NCBI GenBank assembly: GCA_963922205.1
Contig: CAWUHX010000225.1
Span: 124,001-188,000 of the forward strand
From: Romanomermis culicivorax
Taxonomy: Eukaryota > Nematoda > Enoplea > Mermithida > Mermithidae
Reading direction: 5' to 3'
DNA length: 64,000 nt
The notes under the pieces are model-generated. The model had not been told where the DNA came from. It searched no databases and was given only the letters and a program-made list of their open reading frames with translations. The position numbers were made by a program, and so were the translations under genes. This document shows positions 47,301-58,769 of the stretch, in pieces. Positions within the stretch are counted from its first letter, which is position 1. Each line of letters begins with the position of its first letter.

Positions 47301-50300
47301 TCTAATAATCCGCTGAAATTAAATCAAATCAGACTTATATTTACCACAAGAATTGTTCATCAATTTCTATGTTAACTCCAAATGAATTACTGACTTGAGC
47401 ATTGTTTTTCATAGTTTATTTTCTGATTTTGCTTGAGGAATCTTTTTTTGCTTTTGTACACAAAAATTGTCAGAAATTAGTTATTTTGTTAAACAATTGA
47501 TGATCAAAGAGCTGTTTTTACATGAATAGATCAGTCTATCACGAAATTAAATCACTCACTCTGCTTAAAACAATCCAACACAAACAAATAACATCTTAAT
47601 ATGGGTTGGGCACTACTTAAAGCTTAAAATAAAATTGTGTGCTTCATGTTGATACAGCAGTCATTACCGACTTGCCCATCATTAAGTGCTTGCTTTCAAC
47701 CCTTATCAGAAAAATAGCATTTGAAAAAACAGACTATAGTTTTTTGTGTATTGAACTTACTCTCATGATATCACTGCATCAATCATTTCAAAATGAAGTG
47801 AGTATAGTACCATGTATTAGACAGAAAAAAGACGTTTTTGGTAGAAAAATTACCTAGTGGTTGTATTTGACCAGCAACTTGGCAAAGATAGGCTAGCCTT
47901 TTTCGGCGTAAAAACCACTTCGCGTTGGACTGTCATTGTGCATAGCTCTTTCTCGTCTTCCATTTGAAAATGGCAATTTTTGGTTATGCTAGCATTTTTT
48001 GTTGTACAATCCTCGGCCCAGTTGCAACAGCATTGCACGGCAAATTGGCCCACAATATATTTCACGTCGTCGTATTTTTGAACCGAGGTCCCTCGCGACT
48101 TCGCCGCTGGGTTGAGGAACAGCCAACCATATACTTCAACATCATCGCCCTCTATCGTTATGAAGCTATTGTATTCACCTTCCGCTATGACGATGAAAAC
48201 TACGACAATTGACCTTTAAATAATAAGACATTTCTAGGAAGTTGGACCGCGTACGAATATTGTATTGACCTATGCTATGTCACATATTGCGCCATCCATG
48301 TCACGTGTATGACATGTGGATTTGGGAGAGCTGGGGAGGTTTGGGTATCTCATCAGGTAATACCGTGTTTTAGACGTCACATTGACGGTGAACCATATCA
48401 GATTGATCCTATTACAGTGAGTAATAGGCTGTGACTCCTGATGGATACTGGCATTTTCCCCAGGCTTCCCTAAATGGCGTTGGGGCCTAACCTGGCAAAT
48501 GGTGGCTATAGAGAGGTCTATAGTTGGTTCTCTAATGTTGTCCTTGGGGTCTTGCTGTAGGGTAATGGACAACGCTGCCAGGCTAGGTGCGACAATCCCC
48601 GAGTCCTACTCAGTGAGAGTGGGGACAGGGTCACCCATAAAATGACCTAGTTTGTGGGACCCGATTATGAACCAGACAGCCCCTTTTTAGCCCGAACCTG
48701 AGAGGTGGAGGCCCTACTTATCTGTGGAAACCTTGGGAAACCGACTCAGGAGGGATTTCCCAACAAATACCCCACAAATAACAATAATCCCCTGAGAAGA
48801 CTCACCTAGTCCTGTTTCTCAAGCGATTCGGCGAATTGGGCGGCAAGTCCCTGGATACTTTCGGTCTTCTGGCACTGGGGCGGGGATGCGATCAACAAAC
48901 GTCCTAGCGGCGAGTGGGAGGCGAGCGGGAGGTGGTACTCCAACTTATAATTCACGAACCGGGGGCGGTCGGACACCTGGCACTGATGGGCAGCGGGTAC
49001 TGTAGGTGGTAAGCGGCGGACGCAGTGAACACTAATAAATTTATGCAAATTTATTGGTAATAAGGCGGCGGACGCACAGGTGTATAATAAATTATGCAAA
49101 TTGACGAAGGGCGGCGGACGCGGAGTTACAACCGGACGAAAGCTTGGTGAACCCAAGAATGAGCGAAAAACTAAAGAAACATGTCCTTTTAAGGACATGT
49201 TTGGCTACAGCTGCAGCTTGGGCGGAGTTTCTCGGCGCTCAAGCTAACTTCTGCAGCTAGACGCGATGCAGAAGATGCCTATGAGCACATAGACATTTTT
49301 TCGTTCACATGCGTTTAGCACTGAGGCCGACTGCAGTGCCTATGCTAAGCATACGAACGTCTTTAGCTAAAACTTCTTCGCTAGTCGTTTTTGCGTAACA
49401 AAAACGACGCTAATTTTGATGATAAGAGGTGCATGGAGCGCACCAAAAATAGCCATGTGCTCGTGGAGCACGACTGGCGGAAGTTTTTAGCTAAAGGGCC
49501 TACTGTAGCCCGCGTTTGTAAAGAAATAAAAAAATACAACAAAACAAAACATAGAAATGCATGAAAAATATAAAACGAACGTAAAATGCATGTGTAAAAA
49601 TGAAATAAACAAAAGCATGATCGAGTAATAAATGAAACATGAAACAAATAACAAAATGTCGGCATGATCGGAATCACGTGACGTTGGAGAATTGAGCGGC
49701 ACGTGACAGCTAAAATAAAAACCTCAAAAGGAGATATGTTGTGCAATTTTTCGTCGCTATTCTCAGTGATTCTGCTTCATCTGGTATATTTCAGCTCAGG
49801 AAAAATTTCAGATGAATACTCTCGTTTACGTACCTGTATGCCAAAATAAGCTTGATTTGGTATGCTTGCCCAGAAATATTTCAATTCAATGGTTAATTGG
49901 CTTCATAAAACAGCTTCTAACCTATGTTGTATTGTGGCATACAACATTCAACCCGTATGATTTATGTTTCAGCCAATCCATGGGTTTGAAACCCGGCCAT
50001 TTTTGTTGAGCCCTGGTCGGAATGGTCACCAGACATGTATGGCAAGAATTTTCCAAGGGGAGGTTCCTTGAGCTTTTTATCAAGGGGGTAGGGGTTGGCT
50101 GAGCAAAAAAACAAAAAAAAGTTCGGAAAGCTTGTTTTTCATACAAAATATGCACAAAAATCGTCAAAAAAGCTGTCTTAAAAAAGTTCAGGGGGGTGTT
50201 TGACGATTTTTTTCAGGCCAGGGGGGGGGGGGGGTGGCCAGGGTCTCAGGTACGAGGGTTTACCCCCTATCCCCAATGTGCATGTATGATGGTCACACCT

Positions 50301-53300
50301 ACCCCGACATTGACCAGTGGTGGTAAAGCTCCACCGCCGCCCAGGAAGTCCTTCAACACCAGGGACCGTACCAGTCTAGCCCTGTTGCTCCAAGGGGGGT
50401 GGGATGTTGTATGGTGACATACAACATTCCACCTGAAGGATAAATGTTCCAGCCAATGCACGGTTCCCGAATCCGGCCATTCTTGTTTAATCATGGTCGT
50501 GATGGTCACACCTACTCCGACATTGGCCAGTGGTGGGAGAGCTCCTGCGCCACCCAGGAAGCCCTTTAGCACATATTTCTGCTTGTTAAAAAACTTTAGG
50601 CATTCTATAAATGTTCAAAACAACAAGTATGAAGGATAAAAACTTGAAACATCTCATTTGAGCACATTAATAGCACCATAAAATAGAATGCCCATTATTC
50701 AATCTCGTGAAGTCCACGTTTCATACATGTAACTCCGTCAGATGTCAATATCCAGTATTCTGAATAGTATTTTCGAACGGCTCTCAGAAATATCTCTTTA
50801 TTGGTAACAAATTTTCAGCATTTTGCGAGAAAAAACTTATTCCGATTTTTAGAGAGTCTATTTTAGGGCTTGAATTTAAGCTCGAAAGCCTAACCCAGTC
50901 AGAAAGTCCAGCTCAAAATACAGGCTTCGGGCTGTATGAAAAAGTTCTCGGACCGTGCCGGGCCAGGCAAACCTAGTTTTCAAAAGCCTGAATAATTCCT
51001 AAAAATTTTTATATGCAAGGTATAGTTTTGGAGTACGTTAGTTGTGATTACTGTATCAAATAAATTTTGTTCCCTGACACCTAATTTTTTCAGTCTATCT
51101 GAAGAAAACCAAGATTTTCGATTTTCCATTTTTTTTTGAACCAAAAAAACCATGTACAAAGTAGCCAAAGCTCGATTAGATCAACTATGCTCTTTACTCA
51201 CACTCTTTCTTCTCTGCTTCAATTTTTTGCTCTTTGTCGCCTTTCGTGGACTTGAGCAAACTCTTTCCAGCATTTTATGTTACTGAATAGTTCACTGTCA
51301 CTTTTCAACAATTCAATGTTTTGTTTATGATTTCCATGTCAGGCAATTGATTATTTAACTTTTTGGAAAGTAATATAGACTTAATGTGATAATTTTGACT
51401 CAATGACTTTAATGAGTTTTTATGTCATTTCAATGGTGCGAGAATTGTGATTTTGGCTAAAAGAATTTAACGGAATATGCTCGATTTTTAAAGCCCGAAA
51501 CCTCTCATTTTCTGATTTGTCTAGCAGATTTGTTTGCAATACATTAAGCACAATATACATTTTTCAGTCATGATTGTGAATTATGAAATATATCATACTT
51601 CACAAATATTAGAATAGGGCGGGACTGGATTCTGATTAATCTCACATTCAATCTTTTATTTCTCAGATTCAGATTCGGAGCATAAATATGTTTACACAAA
51701 CAAACAAATTAAAAGACAAATACAAACACAATTGAGATCAATCTTCATTGGTATTAGGAAATCAAATGTGTTTCTTTCAATTTTTCAGTTACGATCATAA
51801 TTGTTAGACCATTAGAATTAGCATAAAAGAGCAATTAAGGTCTGAGATTCAAAAACATAAATTATAGCGGAAAAAATTTCGGCAAACGTCGAGTTTTTAA
51901 TTGTAGTTGTCTGATATCAAACAATCTTGGTCAAAATTAGACAACACTTCGTAGAAAAATGAATAATCTACCGAATAATACCAAGACTTAATTCAAAGTT
52001 GATCAGGTTTTTCGGAAAATCTAACCTTACAAAGTGCACGCAGACTTTTGTGATGAATAGTAGATGATCATTTAACAAGATGTTTCATATATAGCACAAC
52101 GCACAATTTTTTGATGCACAAAAAATTCTAGATCACAGCCTATAAAATTCGTGTCAAGTTGACGCCTATCGACAGTATTCAGTGTGGTAATAAGGAATTC
52201 AATAAGATTAGAAGTATTACAAAAATTTAGCATTCCAGTTGAATGAACTTAACGGAAAGCTGACCACAGAACACCATTCAAAAATCTGGCTCTTAGCATC
52301 TGACCATCGGATAAAAAGCAAGCTATTAAAATTTTTCCTGATGTTCCTCAGTTAATGCTGCAACAATCATCAAGTTATCGAAATTTAAATGTCGACAAGT
52401 AGTGGGATGATATTTTTGATCGGAATCAGTAATTTTCATTCTAACTTCTTTTGTGATGTGTAATTTGATTTGCAAATATGTAATGAGCTGATACACTTTT
52501 CCGTTTATCTATTAATGTATCGGCTCAATTCTTCCATTTTGTAAATTATCGTATCATCGTTGAAATTCTAATCACTGTTGAATGGCTAGAGATAAAACAG
52601 TTGAACTGAAACAAATTAAAATGCTAATCGAGTAATGAGAGCAGACTTTCTGCGAACAGCATAGAACAAAATTTAGATAAATTATGATAATAATGCTCGA
52701 AACTGGCGCTTGAGCCAGGAAATCGTGAGATTATGGCATTCTGAAGCGCAACTTTACCGTATCTTGCGATAAACAACTATAGATGCATCATAAAAATCTC
52801 AAACAAAATTCCTTTACTTCTAGGTTTTCGGAGCATAACATTTGTTCCCTGATTTTTGCCAGTTTTCCAGATTGGCTGGACACGCTTTCTCTATTACATC
52901 TACTGAATCGTAATAAAATCACGAAAAAAGCCCTACAAAAAATCGTACTTGTTCGGATCATGGTACCAGCGATTCAGTTTTGCAAACGCTTGTTCGATGT
53001 AGCCTTGGTTAGTGTGTTGCGCAATATCTGCCAAAAGATGCCACAATAAATTACCAATTCAATAATTGAAATAAAGAATATCCACAGATAAGTCTCTCAT
53101 TAATTACTTACCTTATTCCCGCTGTTGTGTACAGTGAGCTAATACACTCAGACGTTGATTGAATAACTGGTAATATTTATGGTTTTGACGCTACACCAAA
53201 TTAATGTTTAATGAACTTTTTACGCATCACAAATTAGCTAGGTCGTCCTTTCTCATCAAACACTTGATTCTATAGGCCGATTTGTACACACGATAGTTGC

Positions 53301-55661
53301 TATATTTATTACCGAATGATGGAGAAACAGATTTTTTTATGCCACCAAACTGTAACGTTTCACACCAGACACACTCCGGGATTGCACGCAGAACTACCCA
53401 CCTGACAAGCAAGGCCGTTCATAGGGGTAGGGGCGAACTGGGTGGCCACCAAGGGCCGCTCAAAATTTAGGGCTACCAAAAATCTTTTGGTTTATTATTG
53501 AAGAATGTCTTTTTTAGAGGTTTTTAACACAATTTTCTGTTATGGAAAATGCAAACCGTACAAAATTTCCACAAACATGATTTTGGAGCCAGTTTGTTAA
53601 ATTATTTTTCTTTTAGCATTGTCTAGCAGCCTGGAAAATTTGAAGAAGTCCGAAAATTTCGATTTGGATTGTTATGATTAGTTGTTTTTATTGCGAGTTA
53701 AGCCCGAATTATTGCATGATGAGCCAAATTTTCATTTTGAAAGTAGAAAACCTCAAAATTTTTCCTGCGCTTCGCGCCGGTTTTAAGCATTAGTGTCATT
53801 ACTCATCTGGCTTTGGCTAAAGTGCCCAGCAGTAGTTCTATTTCGTCTTTAATTAATGTTTGACCTTTTTATTAGGCTTTCAGCTTTTCTGTTGATATTA
53901 TCATATTTGCCAACTTGATGGCAGGCTTTTTTTGGTTTGAAAACCAGGAGCTTTTGGTTTGAAAACCAAAATTGAAATTTTGGGAACCAAAAATTTTTAA
54001 TTGAAGAATATCGAAAAACGAGCTCGTTGCACACTGTAGAACGTACTATATAATCAAATTGTACAGATATTCAACCAGTTGATACGAGTTTACAAAAATT
54101 GCTGTTCAGAATTCGATTTCCACCCAAGCTTTTCAGTTACATGCTTCTTTCTACATGTACAAACATCGTTCGAGAAATCTTTGTGCAAGGAAAATTTTTT
54201 ATGCAAAAAACACGATATTTCGTTTATTTTTGTACAAACCTTCTTTCAAGATAACACTTGAGTTCATGTGTTTCCGACTCCAAAGTATGGGGTTTTGAAA
54301 TTGCAGCTTCTGTTATGTATATGTCTTTTTCCTATATCTTTCTGGCGCTATGCAACAAATTTTTTTCAGATTTTGACACTCTAAAATGCTGGAAAATCGA
54401 CTTAAGGATAACTTATTCGATCAACATACAAGGTTGGAAAACATGTATTATGTCATTTTACAAACTATGTTCATACTTTCATAAGTTTGATAAATTCAAA
54501 TTAAACTTAAATTTATGAAAATCTAGTCCATTATGATCATGAATTAAAACTCGGCTCCATATTTAAAATTTTGACTTGTAGAAAAAAAGTGAATAGACTT
54601 TCATTATGAAAAAAATTTCTTTAGCTTGCCATGTTTCATTATGAAAAAAATTTCTTTAGCTTGCCATGAAATTTTTATCAGCTCCAATTGGGTCAGTATC
54701 TAGCGAATGGTCATTTTAAAAAGCAAAAGATGCTAGAAGTGGAAAAAGATCCCGCTTATTGCTGAGATTGGATTCAATAGTGCAAACTGGAAAAACAAGC
54801 TGAAGTTGAAGAAGCTTCTAGTGAACTCAGCAATCAAAGTGAAGGTAGTACAACAGATGTCTTTGTTGATGACGAATCGGATGAATGAAATGTTGTTAAT
54901 TATTGAATGTTGGAAATATCAGTAGAACTTGGTGAATAATTCATAATAATTTCAAATTTATTACAGTGTAGCAACTTCAGGTTGCATTTTGTACATGTTA
55001 CAGCCGATGCCTCGGCCGATGCCATCGGTGACCCTGGCCGATGCATCGGCATCGGCCGATGGCAAATTTTTGGCCATCGGTCCATCACTAACTGCGAGTG
55101 AATGTAGTTACGTATGCATAGTTCTACTTATTGACTATCACCTTGAGTCTGAAACCATCCTGTTTATTGTCAACCCAAGTACAAACTCATTGAAATTAAA
55201 CTCATGCCATTTGACCCAGAGCACTCTTACAAAGGACAAAACGTTGCCTGTTCGGCCTCCAATTGCAATGTGTAGGCTGCTCGTCAATTTCGTTCAGAAT
55301 TTCTTCGGGCAAGATGCCATCAGTTGTTGGTTCCGCGGTGAATGGTAATTTCTGGTCTGCAGTTTTTTCTTCGCACAGTTTTTTTATGACCTCAATTTTA
55401 CGATTCGTGGCTAAGATTAAGCAAATTTCATGCTTATCGTCCGAATTAACTTCTTTATGATTGATTTCCGATATATAATCGATCATTTTTTCGGCTATAT
55501 GCTTTTGTTCTTGGTAATAATGTTTTATCTTTTTGTAAGATGTACTCTCATCACTGTCGCTGTACCAAGAGGCGTCCACGACGATGAACCAATTACCCGC
55601 AGCAGTACTGTCGCAGTAAGTCGGGCTATCTTTGATCGTGGTTTGACATAGGCTACCGTCG
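38314..55661 (-). CDS. Unrecognised single-pass membrane protein with a TSP1-like segment (5' end missing)
   Basis: Four minus-strand exons whose phases fit: 55661-55231 (enters in phase 2, leaves in 1), 48184-47854 (1 to 2), 44107-43896 (2 to 1) and 38945-38314 (1 to stop). The second exon holds a Cys-rich extracellular-looking region (QCCCNWAEDC). The third has KGWTEWSNC, the WxxWxxC start of a thrombospondin type-1 repeat, with further Cys. The last has a membrane helix (WGLFFALLILSCSIVAAAFI), a stop-transfer run of Arg, and a basic Ser/Lys tail of about 150 residues ending in KTSQS repeats. About 534 aa are visible; a signal-peptide exon must lie upstream and was not found. The predicted topology is type I, outside to inside. 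I do not know the family, and further small exons cannot be excluded. The last intron houses a Harbinger transposon, and the first two introns are repeat-rich. Confidence 0.6.
40459..40617. repeat. Left subterminal GTTGCACCA array
   Basis: GTTGCACCA occurs at 40459, 40536 and 40609, each near ACTAGT/CTAGTT words. Together with four inverted copies at the other end it forms a symmetric array, a likely transposase or Myb binding region. Confidence 0.75.
40769..42043 (+). CDS. Harbinger Myb/SANT-like DNA-binding protein, 253 aa
   Basis: Exon 1 is 40769-41199 and exon 2 is 41713-42043. The donor (ATCAG|GTGAAA) and acceptor (TATTTCAG|C) keep the frame, giving 253 aa. Residues about 5-85 match the Myb/SANT-like domain of Harbinger partner proteins (DILFGKFSDCLTKNDRCKAW). 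The C-terminal half has a Lys-rich patch and a Leu/Lys/Glu-rich coiled coil. In known Harbinger systems this protein binds subterminal DNA and brings the nuclease to the nucleus and to the ends. The intron ends in repeat-like sequence (CCGGGAATTTC, then TGGCCACCCTG). Confidence 0.85.
42096..43532 (-). CDS. Harbinger HARBI1-like DDE nuclease (transposase), 341 aa
   Basis: Exons 43532-42911 and 42499-42096 join in phase (IAG|G) to give 341 aa, near the usual HARBI1 length of about 350. The catalytic region shows GCVDGTHIPI, WPGSVNDARV, LLGDSGYPNNDW (completed across the exon 2 start) and IENSFGILKKRF, which supply the acidic triad. An upstream helical region carries FRFPKETI. I chose Met at 43532 because the frame upstream to 43649 is translated subterminal repeat. 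The intron (42500-42910) has picked up a family-1 MITE fragment. No stop or frameshift was seen, so it may be active. Confidence 0.9.
42649..42710 (+). mobile_element. Fragment of hAT-type MITE, family 1
   Basis: The right-hand 60 bases of family 1 (AAAATTCTTTCCGTGCATGT and the terminus ending GTCTG at 42710) lie inside the Harbinger nuclease intron. The left part is absent. Confidence 0.6.
43635..43846. repeat. Right subterminal TTGGTGCAAC array
   Basis: TTGGTGCAAC (the inverse of the left motif) occurs at 43635, 43722, 43776 and 43837, spaced 87, 54 and 61 bases, separated by ACTAGT-containing spacers. Confidence 0.75.
44108..47853. other. Intron of the membrane-protein gene
   Basis: AT-rich. 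It contains a TTAGGC-like tract at about 45149-45185. A plus-strand ORF at 46344-46535 (63 aa) has no recognised motif. No further exon could be supported. Confidence 0.5.
45149..45185. repeat. Interstitial TTAGGC-like tract
   Basis: CCTAAGCCTAAAGCGAAGTC-type hexamers, then CTAAGCCTAAGCCTAAAA. Confidence 0.8.
48185..49925. other. GC-richer island of unknown origin, with tandem units and a hairpin
   Basis: About 48280-49340 is visibly richer in G and C than its surroundings. Near 49010-49130 there are about three imperfect units of 45-50 bases, each with GGCGGCGGACGC and an AAATTATGCAAATT-like half. A near-perfect hairpin lies at 49177-49202 (arms AAACATGTCCTT). A minus-strand frame (49198-48806, 130 codons) is open but has no motif that I recognise. 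It may be a piece of a foreign or mobile element. Confidence 0.45.
49926..50575. repeat. Tandem duplication, first unit interrupted by a MITE
   Basis: Unit 1 is 49926-50029 plus 50289-50365. Unit 2 is 50408-50575 and is uninterrupted. Shared words include CATACAACATTC, CGGCCATT, GTCACACCTAC, CCAGTGGTGG and CACCCAGGAAG. The gap in unit 1 is exactly the MITE at 50030-50288. Confidence 0.85.
50030..50288 (-). mobile_element. hAT-type MITE, family 1 (259 bp)
   Basis: Inverted orientation: it begins CAGACATGTAT and ends GTGCATGTATG. Perfect 8-bp target duplication ATGGTCAC (50022-50029 and 50289-50296). It shares CATACAAAATATGCACAAAA and the other family words (inverted) with the copies at 19274 and 58443. 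It contains a long G run at 50221-50234. Confidence 0.95.
50576..55230. other. Long AT-rich intron or intergenic stretch, with two possible exons
   Basis: This is mostly the first visible intron of the membrane-protein gene. On the minus strand about 53023-52912 could be a last exon: acceptor TTTTGGCAG, then a frame with GYIEQAFAKLNRWYHDPNKY and a stop. About 53390-53227 has a Lys/Tyr-rich open frame ending in a stop. I found no phase-matched partner exons for either. A CATCGGC/GCCGATG cluster lies at about 55003-55082. Otherwise nothing was recognised. Confidence 0.35.
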
Positions 55662-58442
55662 CTAAAGTAAATTTAAACATAGAGTTCGGTACATTAACAG
55701 TCCTAATTTGTGAGAAAATTAATCTCACATCGTAGAAAAATAGCATGAAATTCACAAGCACAGAGAAACGGACAATGGTCAAGGAGCCATAATTTAAAAT
55801 TTTAGTTCAAAGTTGTGTAATTTTGGTAATACAATTCTATCAACCAAAACAATTTGGGGGGAGTGGGCAAATCGTGTAATCCCCATAGGATATGAATCAA
55901 CTGAGAAAAAATTACGGGCAAAGGAATTAATCGATTTTTCAGCTTGTGTAACATTTTCCAAGTTTCGGTTCATTTGCTTAAGAAAAATTTTTCACTCACT
56001 TTTTTCTTTGACTCAGAAAATAATACAGAATCAGCCAAGTCTTCAAGTCGTTTTTACCAATTTCCGAATACCAGTTAGCATGCTCTTCCAAGGTAGTCAA
56101 TTTTTCCTAGTTCTAAATCATTCAATTATCTCTTACTACGCAGCAAAACTTGATACTACTATGGTCTTTTTTTTACAAAATGCTTCTAATTGTAAAAATG
56201 ACAAAAATCAACACAATCTTCAAAATTCATTGAACATTGAGATTTTTCATTCAAAAATTCATAAAGTTTGGTTCGGCATGCTCAAAAATTTCCAGTCTGC
56301 ATACCATAAGGTTTAGCAGAAAATCGTAAAAATACGAGGTATTGCCTTCTCTCTATTCTTATTGAAATTTCAAGAAAAATACCAGACAATAAGTCAAAAA
56401 TATTCGGAAAACATTCAATTTTGAAATGTAATTGCTTTCCACTAGACTGCTTGTAAATAACAAAACTGAAAATCAAATACTTTCGATATTTTTACTATTT
56501 TCTGCTAAGCAATATTTCGCACAGGAAAGAGAATTTCTGAACAAACGTGCCTAATTTTTAAAAATTTTCCTTAAAAAAATGTCAAAAGCTTCGTTTAGGG
56601 GATTTCTTGGACAACTTTAATTTTTTCGCTTTCCAACTCGCAAGCATTTTATGAAAAAACAAACCTGGAAACATTCGGCTCCAGTGAGGCATGTGCGCGA
56701 TATTCGATTTTAAATTCCCAATTATCACGAAACTACATGAGAAATATGAAGGTTGTCACAGCAATTGATCATTTTATACAGAATTTGATTTTGTTTCAAG
56801 AGTCATTGTGTGTAAGAAGCATCTGGATTTAGAACAATGTGGATAAGTCAAAATTCTGTTTTCCCTCGTTGAGACATACAAGGTACCATTTTTTGTGCTG
56901 ATTTTAAATGTGATAAGCTTGCTACAGAATGCTTTTTTTCATCGAGCTATCACGGTGTAGAGTGTTCTAAATTCGCATATGCAAATAATTCTATTGAATA
57001 TACATGCATTCTTCAGAACTACGAACATTTTAAAGAGAGCGGCTTTTTTTCAATGAATTATAGATTGGACAGGCTTTTGCAAACATATAGGTAGTGGTCT
57101 CTCCGAAAGACAGTTCTAATACAGCGTGCAAAAAAGTCAGAAAATTAAATTTTTACTTTTGTTAATTTGTCACTTTGAGCACTACAACTCGGGATTAGAA
57201 GAATGAAATCGACAACTATTTCACTATAACATGTACTATCCATGTGCCTAACTTCATGCAAAAATTTAAAGCCACGTCTTAAAAACCCAGTGAACAATTT
57301 TGACATCTGTAAATTAAATCCCTGTTTTAGATGTCATTTGCAGCACGTTTTTTCATCAAATTATTAATGTCTCGGTCGATTTTCGAAAATCTTTCATTAA
57401 CTTTGTTTGAAGAATACTATTTTAATGCTGCTTTCAAACGGTTATTCGAGTGGCTTTCTGAACTTTTGATTCCACTGCAACATGTGATAAAATTTGAAAA
57501 TTTCCACTTCATTCTTGACAATTTTTTTCTTTAGACTTTACAACTCGGGATCGGTCGCATAGAATTGAACCCTATTCGACCACAAGATTTACCACGACCA
57601 CCCATGTGCCAAACTGCATGCAAAAATTAATAACTACATGATAAAAGCCCTATGATCAATTTTCGTATGACTCACAGTTTCATCACTCAAACCACAGTTT
57701 CACATGTCATTTACACCACGTTTTTGTTCCAAATTATTGTTTCAGTTGATTTTTCACAAATTTTCAGGACATTTTTTAAAACGATAGCATTTCAATGTGG
57801 TCTTCAAACGGTTGATCCAATTGTTTTTTTGAACACTCAGCTCCACTGCAACGTGCAATTAAAGTTTTGAAAAAAGCCATTTATATTCGTACAATTGATA
57901 AATTTGAGTGACACATGAACCCGACATTTGGTAGAAACATATCACCGGTATAATCGGTAATCTCGACTATCACATCATGATAAATTAAAAAGTGACAAAT
58001 CTTTCATTACACATTTTTTTGGATCGCTGGTAGCACACAACTTACGAAAAAAACTTTTACGCGAATTGCAACTTATAATTACATGAAAATACGTAATGAT
58101 TAACCCATCAGAACCATGATTGATGGTCCAGGTAGATTATAGTCAGAGTTGAGATCAGAACTTCATAGTCAGAACTGAGATTAATGTCGTGCTCTGTCAC
58201 TCCTCTGCCTGCTAAAAGTACAGGGTTGGGTAAAACTTTTGAAAAATGTATGAATATGATTGATAGGAGAGAAGTCTTCTACAAACTTGTGGCTGGGAAG
58301 TTATACCAATGTTCCTCTGCAGGAAACCTTCCTGTTGAAACAGTGGCTACCGATTGCACGCTCTAACCGAATTTTTCGGACATTTTATGTACACTGTATT
58401 AGAGCTAATTGGTATGTAAAACTAAGAAAAATGCGTGCTTAT
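55662..58442. other. AT-rich stretch upstream of the visible membrane-protein exons
   Basis: A plus-strand frame at 55813-56316 is open for 167 codons but lacks an early ATG and any motif, so I do not call it a gene. The missing 5' exon of the membrane-protein gene should lie in this direction but was not identified. Confidence 0.35.
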
Positions 58443-58690
58443 CATACATGCACATACGGGGTAGAGGCTGAACCAGCCTACCTGAGACTTTCGATACCCC
58501 TTGCTCGAAAAAAATCATCAAACACCCCTCGCTGAACGTTCTCCAAACAGCTTTTTTGATGACTTTCATGCATATTTTGTATAAAAAACATGCTTGCGGA
58601 ACCTTTTTATGGTTTTTTGCTCATCCACCTCCCTCGATAAAAAGTCGGAAGACACTCTCCGCCCTGGAAAATTCTTACCGTGCATGTCTG
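58443..58690 (+). mobile_element. hAT-type MITE, family 1 (248 bp)
   Basis: Termini CATACATGCAC and GTGCATGTCTG. Perfect 8-bp target duplication GTGCTTAT (58435-58442 and 58691-58698). The interior aligns with the copy at 19274. Confidence 0.95.
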
Positions 58691-58753
58691 GTGCTTATTC
58701 ACTTTATGGCCACCGGTTATTCTATCCATACTAAAAAGCGGCGTAGTTCTTGT

Positions 58754-58769
58754 GGCGCCGCGCGGCGCC
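58754..58769. repeat. 16-base CG-rich palindrome
   Basis: GGCGCCGCGCGGCGCC is a perfect palindrome in otherwise AT-rich DNA. A related 14-base palindrome, GCGCCGTACGGCGC, is at 59634-59647. Confidence 0.9.

Noticed and set aside
48806-49198. 130-codon minus-strand frame in the GC-rich island
   Set aside because: Stops are rarer in GC-rich DNA; no motif, and it overlaps tandem units.
55813-56316. 167-codon plus-strand frame
   Set aside because: No early ATG, AT-driven residue use, no motif or splice context.
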